Positions 37,707 through 46,560 are shown, counted from the first letter of the stretch. The stretch is 64,000 nt of DNA from Aquisphaera insulae (GCF_011064615.1 NZ_JAALJH010000041.1:16671-80670); one strand, 5' to 3'. A program made the numbers and translations. The notes: generated by a model from the sequence alone, not told the origin.

Positions 37707-37782
37707 GCCCACCCCCGCCCGCCTTCGGGCACGAACCAGGGAGCCTCGACAAGCCCGATCCCCAACTCTATGGGAGTTACTA

Positions 37783-37805
37783 CGACAAATGCAAGAGGTT
37801 TGTCG
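37783..37805. promoter_or_regulatory. inverted repeat upstream of the MoxR operon, possible operator
   Basis: CGACAAA at 37783-37789 and TTTGTCG at 37799-37805 form perfect 7-bp arms with a 9-nt spacer. A smaller repeat, AACTC/GAGTT, lies just before at 37764-37778. The spacing between arm centres is about 16 bp, roughly one and a half helical turns. It lies in the only plausible promoter region of the MoxR operon, so a repressor or activator site is likely. Confidence 0.5.
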
Positions 37806-38126
37806 GACAGGTGTGAGACCGTCGCGATCGGCCGTCGGCCCTCGCCCTCCGGGGATGGCTTCATCGAAAGTTCATTGGACAGTCCGGCGGGGGCGGACCA
37901 TCATCGTGCCCATCATCGGGTCAGCGGCCATTCCCGCGACCCAGAGCCGGGCGGGAAGCGATCCAGTTATGACTCCTCATGTTTCCGCTTGCTAATTTTC
38001 TCGATGGTTGATGATGAGCCTCGCGCCCGGCTGGCCCGATGTGCCGGGAATCGCGCACAACGATGTCCATGTCAACGTTGGCAGAACATGGATCCCCCGC
38101 GCCCCGCGGATCCGCCGGAAAAGGGA
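37806..38126. other. intergenic region with no recognised gene
   Basis: Roughly 320 bp between the MoxR operon promoter and the terminator of the DUF2171 protein gene. The stretch around 37980-38015 is AT-richer. I see no gene, repeat or hairpin of note in it. Confidence 0.5.
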
Positions 38127-38155
38127 AGAGGCCGGGGTGGACGTCCCCGGCCTCT
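38127..38155 (-). terminator. rho-independent terminator of the DUF2171 gene
   Basis: An 11-bp perfect stem (AGAGGCCGGGG with CCCCGGCCTCT) around a 7-nt loop lies 28 bp past the stop of the minus-strand gene ending at 38183. Read on the minus strand the hairpin is followed by TCCCTTTTCC, a short T-tract. Confidence 0.75.
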
Positions 38156-38182
38156 CGAATCCGGATCAGAGCTCGTTTCGGC

Positions 38183-38626
38183 TCACGCCGGCTGCCATTC
38201 GCCCTGGACCCGGAGGTGGTCGCGATCCAGGTGGACGCCGCCGTCCACCGACTTCACCCACGAGAGCGGGATGCGGTGGTGCTGGCCGTCGGGGCTGCCG
38301 CTCCTGGTGAGCTTGATCGTGTCGCCCTCGACGTGATCGACGGTGCCGACCTTCGTCCCGCACGAGGCGTAGACGTCCGCGTGCTCGCGGATGTCCCCGG
38401 AGCCGCTCGAGGAGCCGCTCGGCCCATATTTCTCCTTCATCTCCTCGACCTTGTGGCCGGCCTTGTGCGCGGCCTCCTCGATGCGATGGCCGGCCTCGTG
38501 GGCCTTTTCCTTGGCCCAGTCGGCGGCCTTCTCCACACCTTCACCGACCCTGTGGCCGACCTTCGATGCCGTGTCGGCGATCTTGTGGCCCACGTCCTCC
38601 AGCGTTCCCTTGATGGTCTCGGCCAT
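38183..38626 (-). CDS. LEA-like stress protein with C-terminal DUF2171 domain
   Basis: The 147-residue protein has a helical N-terminus of about 70 residues made of 11-residue-like units rich in Ala, Gly, His, Lys and Glu (GHKIADTASKVGHR, DWAKEKAHEAGHRIEEAA), as in group 3 LEA proteins. A Ser/Gly linker follows, then a PRC-barrel-like DUF2171 domain (DVYASCGTKVGTVDHVEGDT, HRIPLSWVKSVDGGVHLDRD). Such proteins protect against desiccation or osmotic stress, or bind membranes; that is family knowledge. It is divergent from the related 76-residue gene to the right, with which it shares the block DWAKEKAHEAG. The gene ends at a good hairpin terminator. Confidence 0.85.
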   Translation of the reverse strand: MAETIKGTLEDVGHKIADTASKVGHRVGEGVEKAADWAKEKAHEAGHRIEEAAHKAGHKVEEMKEKYGPSGSSSGSGDIREHADVYASCGTKVGTVDHVEGDTIKLTRSGSPDGQHHRIPLSWVKSVDGGVHLDRDHLRVQGEWQPA

Positions 38627-38852
38627 GACGGCCTCCTCGTTCCATTCAGCCCACGGAGAGTCTTCTTCGCCGCCCCGCCAAGGGGCAGCTCACCGAAGTG
38701 GTGGAAATCGCAAAGCCCGCGCCAATCTCGCGCCGGTCATATGCCGAGTTTCCTCCGCACTTCCGGCACATCGTTTGCGATCTTGGTCCTCCCGCTCAGC
38801 CGTCGCGGTGGATTCGCGGCGGCCATGAACTTCTGATGAAGGGAGAACGACG

Positions 38853-39083
38853 ATGGCCGATATCAAGCACACGATCGAGGAAGCCGGTCACAAGGTCGCC
38901 GAGAAGGCCAGCGAGGCGGGGCACGCCGTCGCCGACAAGGCGCGCGAGCTCGGCCACAAGGCGGGCGAGGCCGCGGCCCAGACCCGCGATTGGGCCAAGG
39001 AGAAGGCCCACGAGGCCGGCAACAAGATCGAGGAGGCGGGAGACGCCGCCAAGCGGAAGATCGACCGGGCCTCCGACGAGTGA
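38853..39083 (+). CDS. small LEA-like helical stress protein
   Basis: This 76-residue protein is almost wholly an amphipathic helix with repeated AGHKVAEKASEAGHAVAD-like units, rich in Ala, Lys, Glu and His with no hydrophobic core. It shares DWAKEKAHEAG and the following IEEAG with the N-terminal half of the divergent DUF2171 gene, so the two are paralogues by partial duplication. AGGGAG precedes the ATG by 8 bp. It is likely a cytoplasmic stress protectant induced together with its neighbour from the shared 226-bp promoter region, and it has its own downstream hairpin. Confidence 0.85.
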   Translation: MADIKHTIEEAGHKVAEKASEAGHAVADKARELGHKAGEAAAQTRDWAKEKAHEAGNKIEEAGDAAKRKIDRASDE

Positions 39084-39109
39084 CCCGGTCTCGAGTCCAT
39101 TTCAACGAG

Positions 39110-39139
39110 GGCCCCGCCGTGCCCCGAGCCGGCGGGGCC
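39110..39139 (+). terminator. rho-independent-like terminator after the small LEA gene
   Basis: A perfect 10-bp stem, GGCCCCGCCG with CGGCGGGGCC, around a 10-nt loop, 26 bp past the stop codon. It is followed by TTCGGCGTTTCC rather than a clean T-run, so termination may be partial. Confidence 0.6.
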
Positions 39140-39258
39140 TTCGGCGTTTCCGGCCCCGCAAGCCGCGAATTTCGGGAGATCGATCGCTTGACAGAGCAAG
39201 ACTCAAGCCGGAGCATGGTGGGCATCGCTCGTCGGATCCTCACCTTGCCGGATGCGTC

Positions 39259-39765
39259 ATGCTCGCCAGCACCGGGCGACACCTCGATCGGATCGCTCTC
39301 CCTCGCGGGATGAGGCCGGTGGTCGTTGCGCTCGCCCTGGCCGCGGCCGTCACGATCGGCCCGGCGCCCTGGTCATTCTCGTCGATCGCCAGGGCCGGGG
39401 CCGTCGGCGGCCATTCCTGCAAGTGCGGCATGGACTGCCGCGGCGAATCCTGCTGTTGCGGCCCGAAGGCCGCGGGGCGTCCCTCGACGGCGGCCGGTCC
39501 CCGGCCCGATGAGAAGCTCGCTTCCTCGTCCCTCCACGACGAACTCCCGATCGGCCCATGCTTCGCGGCGGGCCGTTGCGGCGATCCGGCGTCCCCTTCG
39601 AGGGCCGTCTCGAGCCCCGGCGGCAAGGTCGCCACGCTCGCCCGGCGGGCCATGCCCGCGGAGGTCGACCCTCGCCGGCTCGTCGGTCGCGACGAGCCCA
39701 CCCCCCTGCCCCTCGATTCGACCTCCCGCCTGGATCGCCCCCCCAGGCCCCGCGCCGCGGCCTGA
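39259..39765 (+). CDS. small Cys-rich secreted protein, unknown
   Basis: The 168-residue product has a hydrophobic N-terminal signal (VVVALALAAAVTIGPAPW) followed by a tight cysteine cluster, HSCKCGMDCRGESCCCGP, with seven Cys within 17 residues. The rest is Pro, Arg and Ser rich and probably unstructured. The cluster could bind metal ions or form disulfides after export. I use the ATG at 39259; the ATG at 39310 (MRPVVVALAL) gives a shorter, equally good signal peptide, and neither has a clear ribosome-binding site. No neighbour suggests a function. Confidence 0.6.
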   Translation: MLASTGRHLDRIALPRGMRPVVVALALAAAVTIGPAPWSFSSIARAGAVGGHSCKCGMDCRGESCCCGPKAAGRPSTAAGPRPDEKLASSSLHDELPIGPCFAAGRCGDPASPSRAVSSPGGKVATLARRAMPAEVDPRRLVGRDEPTPLPLDSTSRLDRPPRPRAAA

Positions 39766-39985
39766 TCGATCCATCCGGCCCGTCCACGCGCTCCCGTCCG
39801 CTCGGATCTCGAGCCCGCCGGGTCGCGCCCCACGGCCGGACGTACTACATTGATTTATCCAGCTCTCGGCTGCGCCGGGCCATCCAAGGTCGCGGCCCCC
39901 TCCGACCGTTCGCGTCGGGGTGGGCCGCCGTCTCCGGTCATCGTGCGCGCCGCGTCTCCCATCCTTCCAACCGGAGTCCGTCCCG

Positions 39986-41053
39986 ATGCCGCTTCCTGCC
40001 CGATCCTCGCGCGGCTTCACGCTCATCGAATTGCTGGTGGTGATCGCGATCATCGCCGTGCTGATCGCCCTCTTACTCCCGGCCGTGCAGTCGGCCCGCG
40101 AGGCCGCCCGTCGCGCCCAGTGCACGAACAACCTGAAGCAGATCGGCCTGGCCCTGCACAACTACCATTCGGCGCTCAACACCTTCCCGGTGGGGTTCCT
40201 CTACCCGCAGGCCAACCAGGCTTATCCGGGGATCCCGGCGCTCCACTATCGGTGGTCGGTCCTCTCTCAGCTCTCGCCCTACATGGAGCAATCGAACGTC
40301 TACAATGCCCTCAACATGAACTGGCCGATCGGCGCGGGGCCCACCTCGATCTTCGGGACGCCGCCCTGGACGCCGTTCCCGTCCAACTACACGGTGATGA
40401 CGGCGAAGGTGAATTTCTTCCTCTGCCCGAGCGACGCCGCGGAGCCGCCCACGACCCTGCCGGGGGGCGTGACCTCCGGCCCGAGCAATTACCAGTTCTG
40501 CACGGGGGACGGGTCGCCGAACAGCACCAATCCGGGGGACGCCGGAGTGACCGTGGCCGCCGGCGGCCCCTTCGTCCTGGGCCGCGCCGTCTCGATGGCG
40601 GCCATCATCGACGGGTCGAGCGGCACGGCCGCGGCCAGCGAGCAGCTCATCGGCCCGGCCGGCGGCGGCGCCTCCACGCAGGGCACGCCGACGCCGCGCC
40701 CCCCCGATGTCCGCCGCGCGGCCGCGATCGGCTCGACGCCGCTCACCGATGCCGCCTGCGCCAGCCCGACCGGGTGGCGGCTCGACAAGGGCTACGGCTG
40801 GTGGGACGGCGACTATCGGACGACGCTCTATAACCACTACCTGACGCCGAATTCGAAGTCCTTCGACTGCTGGCAATCCAGCCCACCGCACAACCCGGCC
40901 TGGAAGGCGGCGCGGAGCAATCACCCCGGCGGCGTGAACGTGCTCTGCTGCGACGGCCACGTCCAGTTCGTCAAGGACGCGATCAGCCTACCGGCCTGGC
41001 GCGGGCTCTCCACCCGGGCGGGCGGCGAGGTGATTTCCGCCGACTCGCTCTGA
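39986..41053 (+). CDS. DUF1559 prepilin-like protein
   Basis: The 355-residue protein begins with a type IV prepilin signal (SSRGFTLIELLVVIAIIAVL, cleaved before the Phe) and has the planctomycete DUF1559 pattern: QSAREAARRAQCTNNLKQIG right after the helix, then NYHSALNTFPVGF, and the C-terminal H-X9-DG motif HPGGVNVLCCDGH. Start ATG at 39986 follows CCGGAGTCCG. Such proteins form surface or pseudopilus fibres after processing by a prepilin peptidase; hundreds occur per planctomycete genome. A close relative lies inverted at 45535-46560. Confidence 0.95.
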   Translation: MPLPARSSRGFTLIELLVVIAIIAVLIALLLPAVQSAREAARRAQCTNNLKQIGLALHNYHSALNTFPVGFLYPQANQAYPGIPALHYRWSVLSQLSPYMEQSNVYNALNMNWPIGAGPTSIFGTPPWTPFPSNYTVMTAKVNFFLCPSDAAEPPTTLPGGVTSGPSNYQFCTGDGSPNSTNPGDAGVTVAAGGPFVLGRAVSMAAIIDGSSGTAAASEQLIGPAGGGASTQGTPTPRPPDVRRAAAIGSTPLTDAACASPTGWRLDKGYGWWDGDYRTTLYNHYLTPNSKSFDCWQSSPPHNPAWKAARSNHPGGVNVLCCDGHVQFVKDAISLPAWRGLSTRAGGEVISADSL

Positions 41054-41124
41054 GCGAGCGTCGGCGCCTGCTACAATGGCCGCGCCGCGGCGAAGTCCGA
41101 TCCCGCGGCGCGGAGGCCCCGACG

Positions 41125-43320
41125 ATGCGACGACGATCCCGGCTCGCGGCGATGATCACGGCGATCCTGCTGGCCGCTCGGGCGGCGGGGACGCCGGCCG
41201 CCCGGGCCGAGGACCCTCCTCGCCTGGATTCCACGGTCTCCTGGATCGGCAACACCTACCGGGGCGGCGAACGCTGGGTGCCGCAGGACGTCAGGGCGAT
41301 GGCCGTCCTGCCCGACGGCACCGTCTACACCAACGTCTCCTGGGACGAGGGGGGCGGCCAGGTCGCCGTCATCAAGGATGGCCAGATCCTGGGGCATGCC
41401 CGCCACACCCACGGCTGGGGCCAGGAGGGGGGCGAGGCGATCGCCGTCAACGAGAAGTATGTCTTCATCGGCCAGTCGATGGACAATGAGGGGGGCGGGC
41501 TCAAGGACCCGGGGACCTGGCCGCCGAGGGGGAAGGCCTGGTTCGGGATCGCCCGCCGGCTGCGGTCGGACATCACGAAGCCGGCCCCCTTCCCGGGCGG
41601 CAAGGGGGGCAAGGGGGATACGCTCCGCGAGTGTTTCCTCCCCGTGGTCGAGGTGGGCGATCGCGACAAGGCGGACCTCGCCGGCCTCGCCGCCGACGAC
41701 CGCCGCGTCTACGCGAGCAACCCCCGCGACGGCCGGATCGAGGTCCTCGACGCCGAGACGATGAAGACCGTGGCCCGATGGCCCGTCGACCGCCCCGGGC
41801 CGATCGCCCTCGACGCGGCGGGCGGCCTGTGGGTGCTCCGCAAGGGGGAGGGCTCGAGGGCATCGAGCGTCATTCGCCTCGACCCCGACGGCAGGCCGTC
41901 GCCGCGGACGATCGAGCTGCCGGCGGGTACGGTCCCGACCTCCCTCGCGATCGACCCGAAGGGTCGCCTGCTCGTCGCCGACGACGGCCCCGATCAGGAC
42001 ATCCTCTTCTACGAGGACATCCTCCGCTCGCCCCGCCCGGCCGGGAGCTTCGGCGCGAAGGGGGGGATCTATTCCGGGACGCCCGGCGCGGTCGGACCGC
42101 TCAAGTTCAACCGGCCCTCGGCCGTCGCCGCCGACGCGGCGGGGAACCTCTACGTCGCGACCGACGGGCAGACCGACTGGGGCGGCACCTCGCTGGAGTG
42201 CTACCGCCCGGACGGCTCGCTCAACTGGCGGCTGCTCGGCGTCGAGTTCGTGGACATGGCGGACGTCGATCCCGCGTCGAATACAGATATCTTCACGAAA
42301 GAGGAGCACTTCGTCGCCGATTACTCCCGTCCCCGCGGCCGGGAGGCGGAGATCGCCGGGTACACGGTCCATCGCTTCAGGTATCCGGAAGATCCGCGGC
42401 TCCATATCCGGTCGGCCGGCGCCTGGGTCCGGCGGATCGGCGGGCGGCGGTTCCTCTTCGTCAACGAGATGAACGCCGGGCCGCTGCAGGTCTACCGGTT
42501 CGACCCCGCGCGCGAGGGGGAGATCGCCGTCCCGTCCGGCCTCTTCGCGCCCCGTCGCCTGAAGTCCGAGACGGACGCGTCCTGGCCGCCCCATCAACCC
42601 CCGAGCGGCGGCTGGATCTGGCGCGATGAGGACGGCGACGGCCGATTCGAAGCCGGCGAATACCAGGCGGCCGGCCGCGACGAGCCCGACGCCCAGGGCT
42701 GGTGGGTCGATCCCGCGGGGAACGTCTGGCGGGCCACCGAGTCCGAGGGCATCCGCGAGTACCCCGTCGGCGGACTCGACGCGAAGGGCAACCCGAGGTG
42801 GGACCTCGCGGCGATGAGGTCGTTCCCGAAGCCCGCCGAGCTCGACCGCGTCAAGCGGCTCCGCTACGACCCGGCGACCGACACCATGTTCCTGGGCGGC
42901 ACGACCCACGAACACACCAACCAGCACTGGAAGCCGATGGGCCCGGTGCTCTGCCGCTACGACCGCTGGGGCGCCGGCCCGTCGCGGCCGACCTGGCGGA
43001 TCGTCGCGCCCTATGCGACGGGCTCGCAGGGCCACGAATCCTGCGAGCCGATGGGATTCGACGTCGCGGGCGATCACGTCTTCGTCCCCTACACCGGGGC
43101 CTCGAAGGCGATTGGCTTCTCCACCGGCCACGTCGAGGTCTTCCGCGCCGACGACGGCCACCGGGTGGGATTCCTGGAGCCCTCGGCCGACATCGGCGAG
43201 ATCGGCCTCCAGGACATCCGCGAGTGCCTGGTCGCCCACCCCCGGGCCGACGGGGAGCATCTCATCTTCCTGGAAGAGGATGCCAAGGCGAAGATCCTGA
43301 TGTTCCGATGGAAGCCCTGA
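41125..43320 (+). CDS. secreted NHL/beta-propeller protein, unknown substrate
   Basis: The 731-residue protein has a signal peptide (MITAILLAARAAGTPAARAE) and repeated beta-propeller blades of NHL/SMP type (IAVNEKYVFIGQSM, LAADDRRVYASNPRDGRIEV, LAIDPKGRLLVADDGPDQDI, VAADAAGNLYVATDGQ). The C-terminal block from LGGTTHEHTNQHWKP to the end is strongly conserved and is copied downstream in a truncated duplicate. No catalytic motif is recognisable; a periplasmic binding or lactonase-type role is possible. It follows the DUF1559 gene by 71 bp, and the cupin gene follows after 50 bp. Confidence 0.85.
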   Translation: MRRRSRLAAMITAILLAARAAGTPAARAEDPPRLDSTVSWIGNTYRGGERWVPQDVRAMAVLPDGTVYTNVSWDEGGGQVAVIKDGQILGHARHTHGWGQEGGEAIAVNEKYVFIGQSMDNEGGGLKDPGTWPPRGKAWFGIARRLRSDITKPAPFPGGKGGKGDTLRECFLPVVEVGDRDKADLAGLAADDRRVYASNPRDGRIEVLDAETMKTVARWPVDRPGPIALDAAGGLWVLRKGEGSRASSVIRLDPDGRPSPRTIELPAGTVPTSLAIDPKGRLLVADDGPDQDILFYEDILRSPRPAGSFGAKGGIYSGTPGAVGPLKFNRPSAVAADAAGNLYVATDGQTDWGGTSLECYRPDGSLNWRLLGVEFVDMADVDPASNTDIFTKEEHFVADYSRPRGREAEIAGYTVHRFRYPEDPRLHIRSAGAWVRRIGGRRFLFVNEMNAGPLQVYRFDPAREGEIAVPSGLFAPRRLKSETDASWPPHQPPSGGWIWRDEDGDGRFEAGEYQAAGRDEPDAQGWWVDPAGNVWRATESEGIREYPVGGLDAKGNPRWDLAAMRSFPKPAELDRVKRLRYDPATDTMFLGGTTHEHTNQHWKPMGPVLCRYDRWGAGPSRPTWRIVAPYATGSQGHESCEPMGFDVAGDHVFVPYTGASKAIGFSTGHVEVFRADDGHRVGFLEPSADIGEIGLQDIRECLVAHPRADGEHLIFLEEDAKAKILMFRWKP

Positions 43321-43370
43321 ATCGACGTCCCGCGATCGACGGGCCGCGACACTCTCGAGGAGCCGCTCCG

Positions 43371-43856
43371 ATGCCCTCCAGGTCCGAATCCGCCGTCGCC
43401 GAGCTCCCCGTCTATTCGGTCGTCGGCGACCGATACACGTACCTGCTGACCGGCGACCAGACAGGCGGCGCCTGCTTCCAGTTCGAGGCGTGGGTGCCGC
43501 CGGGGAGTGGCCCGCCGCCGCACGTCCATTCGCGCGAGGATGAGGGCTTCTACGTCATCGAGGGGGAATTCGAGTTCGTCGTCGCCGGGACGCCGGTCCG
43601 CTTGACGGCCGGCGGGTTCCTCCTCGGCAAGCGGGGCATTCCCCACAACTTCAGGAACGTCGGCGAACATCCCGGCAGGCTGATCATCACGGCGACGCCC
43701 GCCGGGCTGGAGCATTTCTTCGCCGAGATCGGCGACCGCCTTCCGGGCCGCGACGCCGACCCCATCCCGATGTCCCCGGATGCCGTCAGGCGGCTCATCG
43801 AGGCCGCTCCGCGATATGGCCTGGAGTTGCTGCCTCCGGGCGAGGCCCACGCTTGA
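43371..43856 (+). CDS. cupin domain protein
   Basis: The 161-residue protein is a single cupin barrel. The first metal motif reads PPPHVHSREDEGFYVIEGEF (His, His, Glu ligands), and the second, PHNFRNVGEHPGRLI, supplies the fourth His. It is probably a small cytoplasmic dioxygenase, isomerase or binding protein; the family is too broad to say more. GAGG lies 11 bp before the ATG. The gene sits between the propeller gene and its truncated copy on the same strand. Confidence 0.9.
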   Translation: MPSRSESAVAELPVYSVVGDRYTYLLTGDQTGGACFQFEAWVPPGSGPPPHVHSREDEGFYVIEGEFEFVVAGTPVRLTAGGFLLGKRGIPHNFRNVGEHPGRLIITATPAGLEHFFAEIGDRLPGRDADPIPMSPDAVRRLIEAAPRYGLELLPPGEAHA

Positions 43857-44037
43857 CCGCGGGGCCGCCCCTGACGCCTGGCCGCCGGGGACTCAGGGCT
43901 TCCCGCGGGCGGCCCCCCGCCTCAGCCCCGGGTGGGCGATCCGTGCCGGATGTTGCAGGACGGCCGAAGCCCTGTGGACGGGCTTCCTGACGTGGCTAGC
44001 GGACCGCCTCGCGGCGGCGAACCGGTGCGCCCCCTTG

Positions 44038-44469
44038 TTCCTGGGCGGCACGACCCATGAACATACCAATCAGCAGTGGAAGCCGATGAGCCCGGTGCTC
44101 TGCCGCGACGACCGCTGGGGCGCCGGCCCGTCGCGGCCGACCTGGCGGATCGTCGCGCCCTATGCGACGGGCTCGCAGGGCCACGAATCCTGCGAGTCGA
44201 TGGGATTCGACGTCGCCGGCGATTACCTCTTCGTCCCCCATACCGGGGCGTCGAGGTCCCTGGGCTTCTCGACCGGCCACATCGAGGTCTTCCGCGCCGA
44301 TGACGGCCGCCGGGTGGGGTTCCTGGAGCCCTCGGCCGACGTCGGCGAGATCGGCCTCCAGGACATCGGCGAGTGCCTGGTCGCACATCGGCGGGCCGAC
44401 GGCGAGTACCTCAGCTCGCTGGGAGAGGACTTCAAGGCGAAGATGTTGATGTATCGCTGGAGGCACTGA
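44038..44469 (+). pseudogene. truncated duplicate of the propeller protein C-terminus
   Basis: The 432 bp from TTCCTGGGCGGC at 44038 to the stop at 44469 match the last 432 bp of the propeller gene (42889-43320) without any indel, sharing GGTTHEHTNQ, GAGPSRPTWRIVAPYATGSQ and KAK..M.RW. The frame stays open, but upstream of 44038 there is no signal peptide or blade sequence and no credible start, only unrelated sequence after the cupin stop. Substitutions are spread over all codon positions. I read it as a 5'-truncated tandem copy, probably not expressed. Confidence 0.75.
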
Positions 44470-44482
44470 GCGAGCCGCATCT

Positions 44483-45508
44483 TCAACGAGATCTGGATGA
44501 CGTCTTCGCCGCCTCAGCGATGAGCCGATCCGCCTCGATTGGATTGGCGCGGCACTCGAGGAGGGCCGTGAGCATCAGCGGAGCCACGATGGTCGCGTCC
44601 GACTCGATGACGAACATCGGGGTCTCCGGGGTCAGCTTGTCCCAGGTGATCTTCTCGTTCGGCGTGGCCCCGGAATAGGAGCCGTAGGAGGTCGTCGAGT
44701 CGGAGATCTGGCAGAAGTAGGCCCAGGGGCGGACGTCCTCTTCGAGGTCGTACTTGATCGACGGCACGACGCAGATCGGGAAATCTCCGGCGATCCCGCC
44801 GCCGATCTGGAAGAACCCCAGGCCCTCACCCTCGGACAGCTCGCGGTAGCGGTCGTAGAAGTCGGCCATGGACTCGATGCCCGATCTCGCGATGCCGGCG
44901 TCGCATTCGCCGAGCTTCACGTGCGAGGCGAAGATGTTGCCGAAGGTCGAATCCTCGTATCCGGGGACGACCATAGGCAGGCGTGCCCGGGCCGCGGCGA
45001 GGAGCCAGCACTCGTCAGGATCGCCTTCGAAGTGATTTTCGTCAATGGCCAGCACAAGATCATAGAAATACTCGTGCCAGAACTTGCGAGACCGCTTCGC
45101 CGTGGCCTCCTTCCACATCGGGACGACGACCTTCTCGACGGCGCGGAAGGCCTCGTCTTCCGGGATGCTCGTGTCGGTCACCCGCCGCATCCGGTCCACC
45201 AGGATGCGGGCGTCATCCTCCTTGGTGAAGTAGCGATAGTCGGGGAAGTCCACATAGCTGTGATCGGCGACCAGCCGGAAGAGAGATTCCTCGAGGTTGG
45301 CGCCGGTGACGGACATGCCGTGGATCAGGCCGGCGCGGATCGCCGGCGCCAGCGTCTTGCCGAGCTGGGCGGACGACATCGCCCCGGCCATCGCCCAGAA
45401 CATGCGCCCGCCGCGCCCGACGTGCCTCCAGTAGGCGATCGTCGCGTCCTTCGCGGCCCGGGCGTTGAAGTTCCGGTAGTTCTCGAGCATGAAGGGCAGG
45501 ATGTGCAT
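44483..45508 (-). CDS. deoxyhypusine synthase-like enzyme
   Basis: The 341-residue protein belongs to the deoxyhypusine/homospermidine synthase family (NAD-dependent transfer of an aminobutyl group from spermidine). The start at the ATG of MHILPFMLENYRNFNAR is the family's usual one. Seen are HGMSVTGANLEESLF (NAD region), STTSYGSYSGATPNEKITWD with the active-site-type Lys K291, and the final ESDATIVAPLMLTALLE. Bacteria lack eIF5A, so bacterial members are thought to make homospermidine or modify something else. It lies between a convergent truncated propeller copy and a DUF1559 gene on the same strand, 26 bp away. Confidence 0.9.
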   Translation of the reverse strand: MHILPFMLENYRNFNARAAKDATIAYWRHVGRGGRMFWAMAGAMSSAQLGKTLAPAIRAGLIHGMSVTGANLEESLFRLVADHSYVDFPDYRYFTKEDDARILVDRMRRVTDTSIPEDEAFRAVEKVVVPMWKEATAKRSRKFWHEYFYDLVLAIDENHFEGDPDECWLLAAARARLPMVVPGYEDSTFGNIFASHVKLGECDAGIARSGIESMADFYDRYRELSEGEGLGFFQIGGGIAGDFPICVVPSIKYDLEEDVRPWAYFCQISDSTTSYGSYSGATPNEKITWDKLTPETPMFVIESDATIVAPLMLTALLECRANPIEADRLIAEAAKTSSRSR

Positions 45509-45534
45509 CGGGGCGATCCGTGGATTGGGTGTCG

Positions 45535-46560
45535 TCAGAACGCGTCGGCCGAGATCACCTCGCCGCCGCCTCGGGTCGAGAGGCCCTGCCACGCCGCGTT
45601 GTTGACGGAGTCCTTGATGAACTGGACGTGGCCGTCGCAGAAGAGCACGTTGACCCCGCCGGGGTGCAGGCTCCTCGCCGCCTTCCACGCGGGCCGGAGC
45701 GGGTTCTGCGGCCCCATGCAGTCGGTGAGCTTGGCGTTCGGTGTCAGGTAGTGGTTATAGAGCGTGCTTCGCATCCCCCCCTCCCACCAGCCCACGCCCT
45801 TGTCGAACTCCCAGCCGACGGGCGCCCCGCAGCCGCTCGAGGTGAGGGGGGTGCTCGAAGCCTGGCCCAGGGCCCGGCGGGTGTCCGGCGGGACAGTCGT
45901 GGAGCTCGTCGCCCCCTGGGTGCCGAGCAACTGCTCGGAGGCGGCCGCGGTGTTGCTCGACCCGTCGATGATCCTGGCCATGGACTGCGGCGGCCCGAGG
46001 ATGAAGGCGCCGTTGGCTCCCGTCGGATCTCCGGGGCCGACGGTGCCGTTGACACCGTCGCCCGTCGAGAACGCATAGTTGGTCGGACCGGAAGTCGGAT
46101 CCGGCGGCTGGTTCCCGTCGCTCGGGCAGAGGAACATGTTCATCGTGATCGCGACCGCCGTCGTGTTCGCCAGGAAGATGGAGAACGGCGGAGCCCCGTA
46201 GGTGGGGAACCCCGGGGCGGTGCGGACCGGGAAGTTGAAGTTCACCGCGTTGTAGACGGTGGACTGCTCCAGGTACGGGGTCATCTGGGCGAAGGCCGAC
46301 CAGGAGTAGTGGTCGGGGAACGAGATCAGCCCCGCGGTCGAGGCCGGGAAGATGTAACCGACCGGGAAGGTGCCCACGGCCGAGTGGTAGTTGTGGAGGG
46401 CGATGCCGACCTGCTTCAGGTTGTTCGTGCACTGCATGCGGCGGGCGGCCTCCCGGGCGGACTGCACGGCCGGCAGGAGCAGGGCGATCAGCACGGCGAT
46501 GATCGCGATCACCACCAGCAGCTCGATCAGCGTGAACGCGTGGCGCGGATGTCGTCTCAT
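45535..46560 (-). CDS. DUF1559 prepilin-like protein
   Basis: This 341-residue protein has the prepilin start HAFTLIELLVVIAIIAVL and the H-X9-DG motif HPGGVNVLFCDGH near the C-terminus, like the gene at 39986. The two share long identical runs such as LYNHYLTPN. The ATG overlaps the stop of the FmdE-like gene upstream (ATGA), so it is the second gene of a coupled pair. It is in inverted orientation to its paralogue 5 kb away. Confidence 0.95.
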   Translation of the reverse strand: MRRHPRHAFTLIELLVVIAIIAVLIALLLPAVQSAREAARRMQCTNNLKQVGIALHNYHSAVGTFPVGYIFPASTAGLISFPDHYSWSAFAQMTPYLEQSTVYNAVNFNFPVRTAPGFPTYGAPPFSIFLANTTAVAITMNMFLCPSDGNQPPDPTSGPTNYAFSTGDGVNGTVGPGDPTGANGAFILGPPQSMARIIDGSSNTAAASEQLLGTQGATSSTTVPPDTRRALGQASSTPLTSSGCGAPVGWEFDKGVGWWEGGMRSTLYNHYLTPNAKLTDCMGPQNPLRPAWKAARSLHPGGVNVLFCDGHVQFIKDSVNNAAWQGLSTRGGGEVISADAF

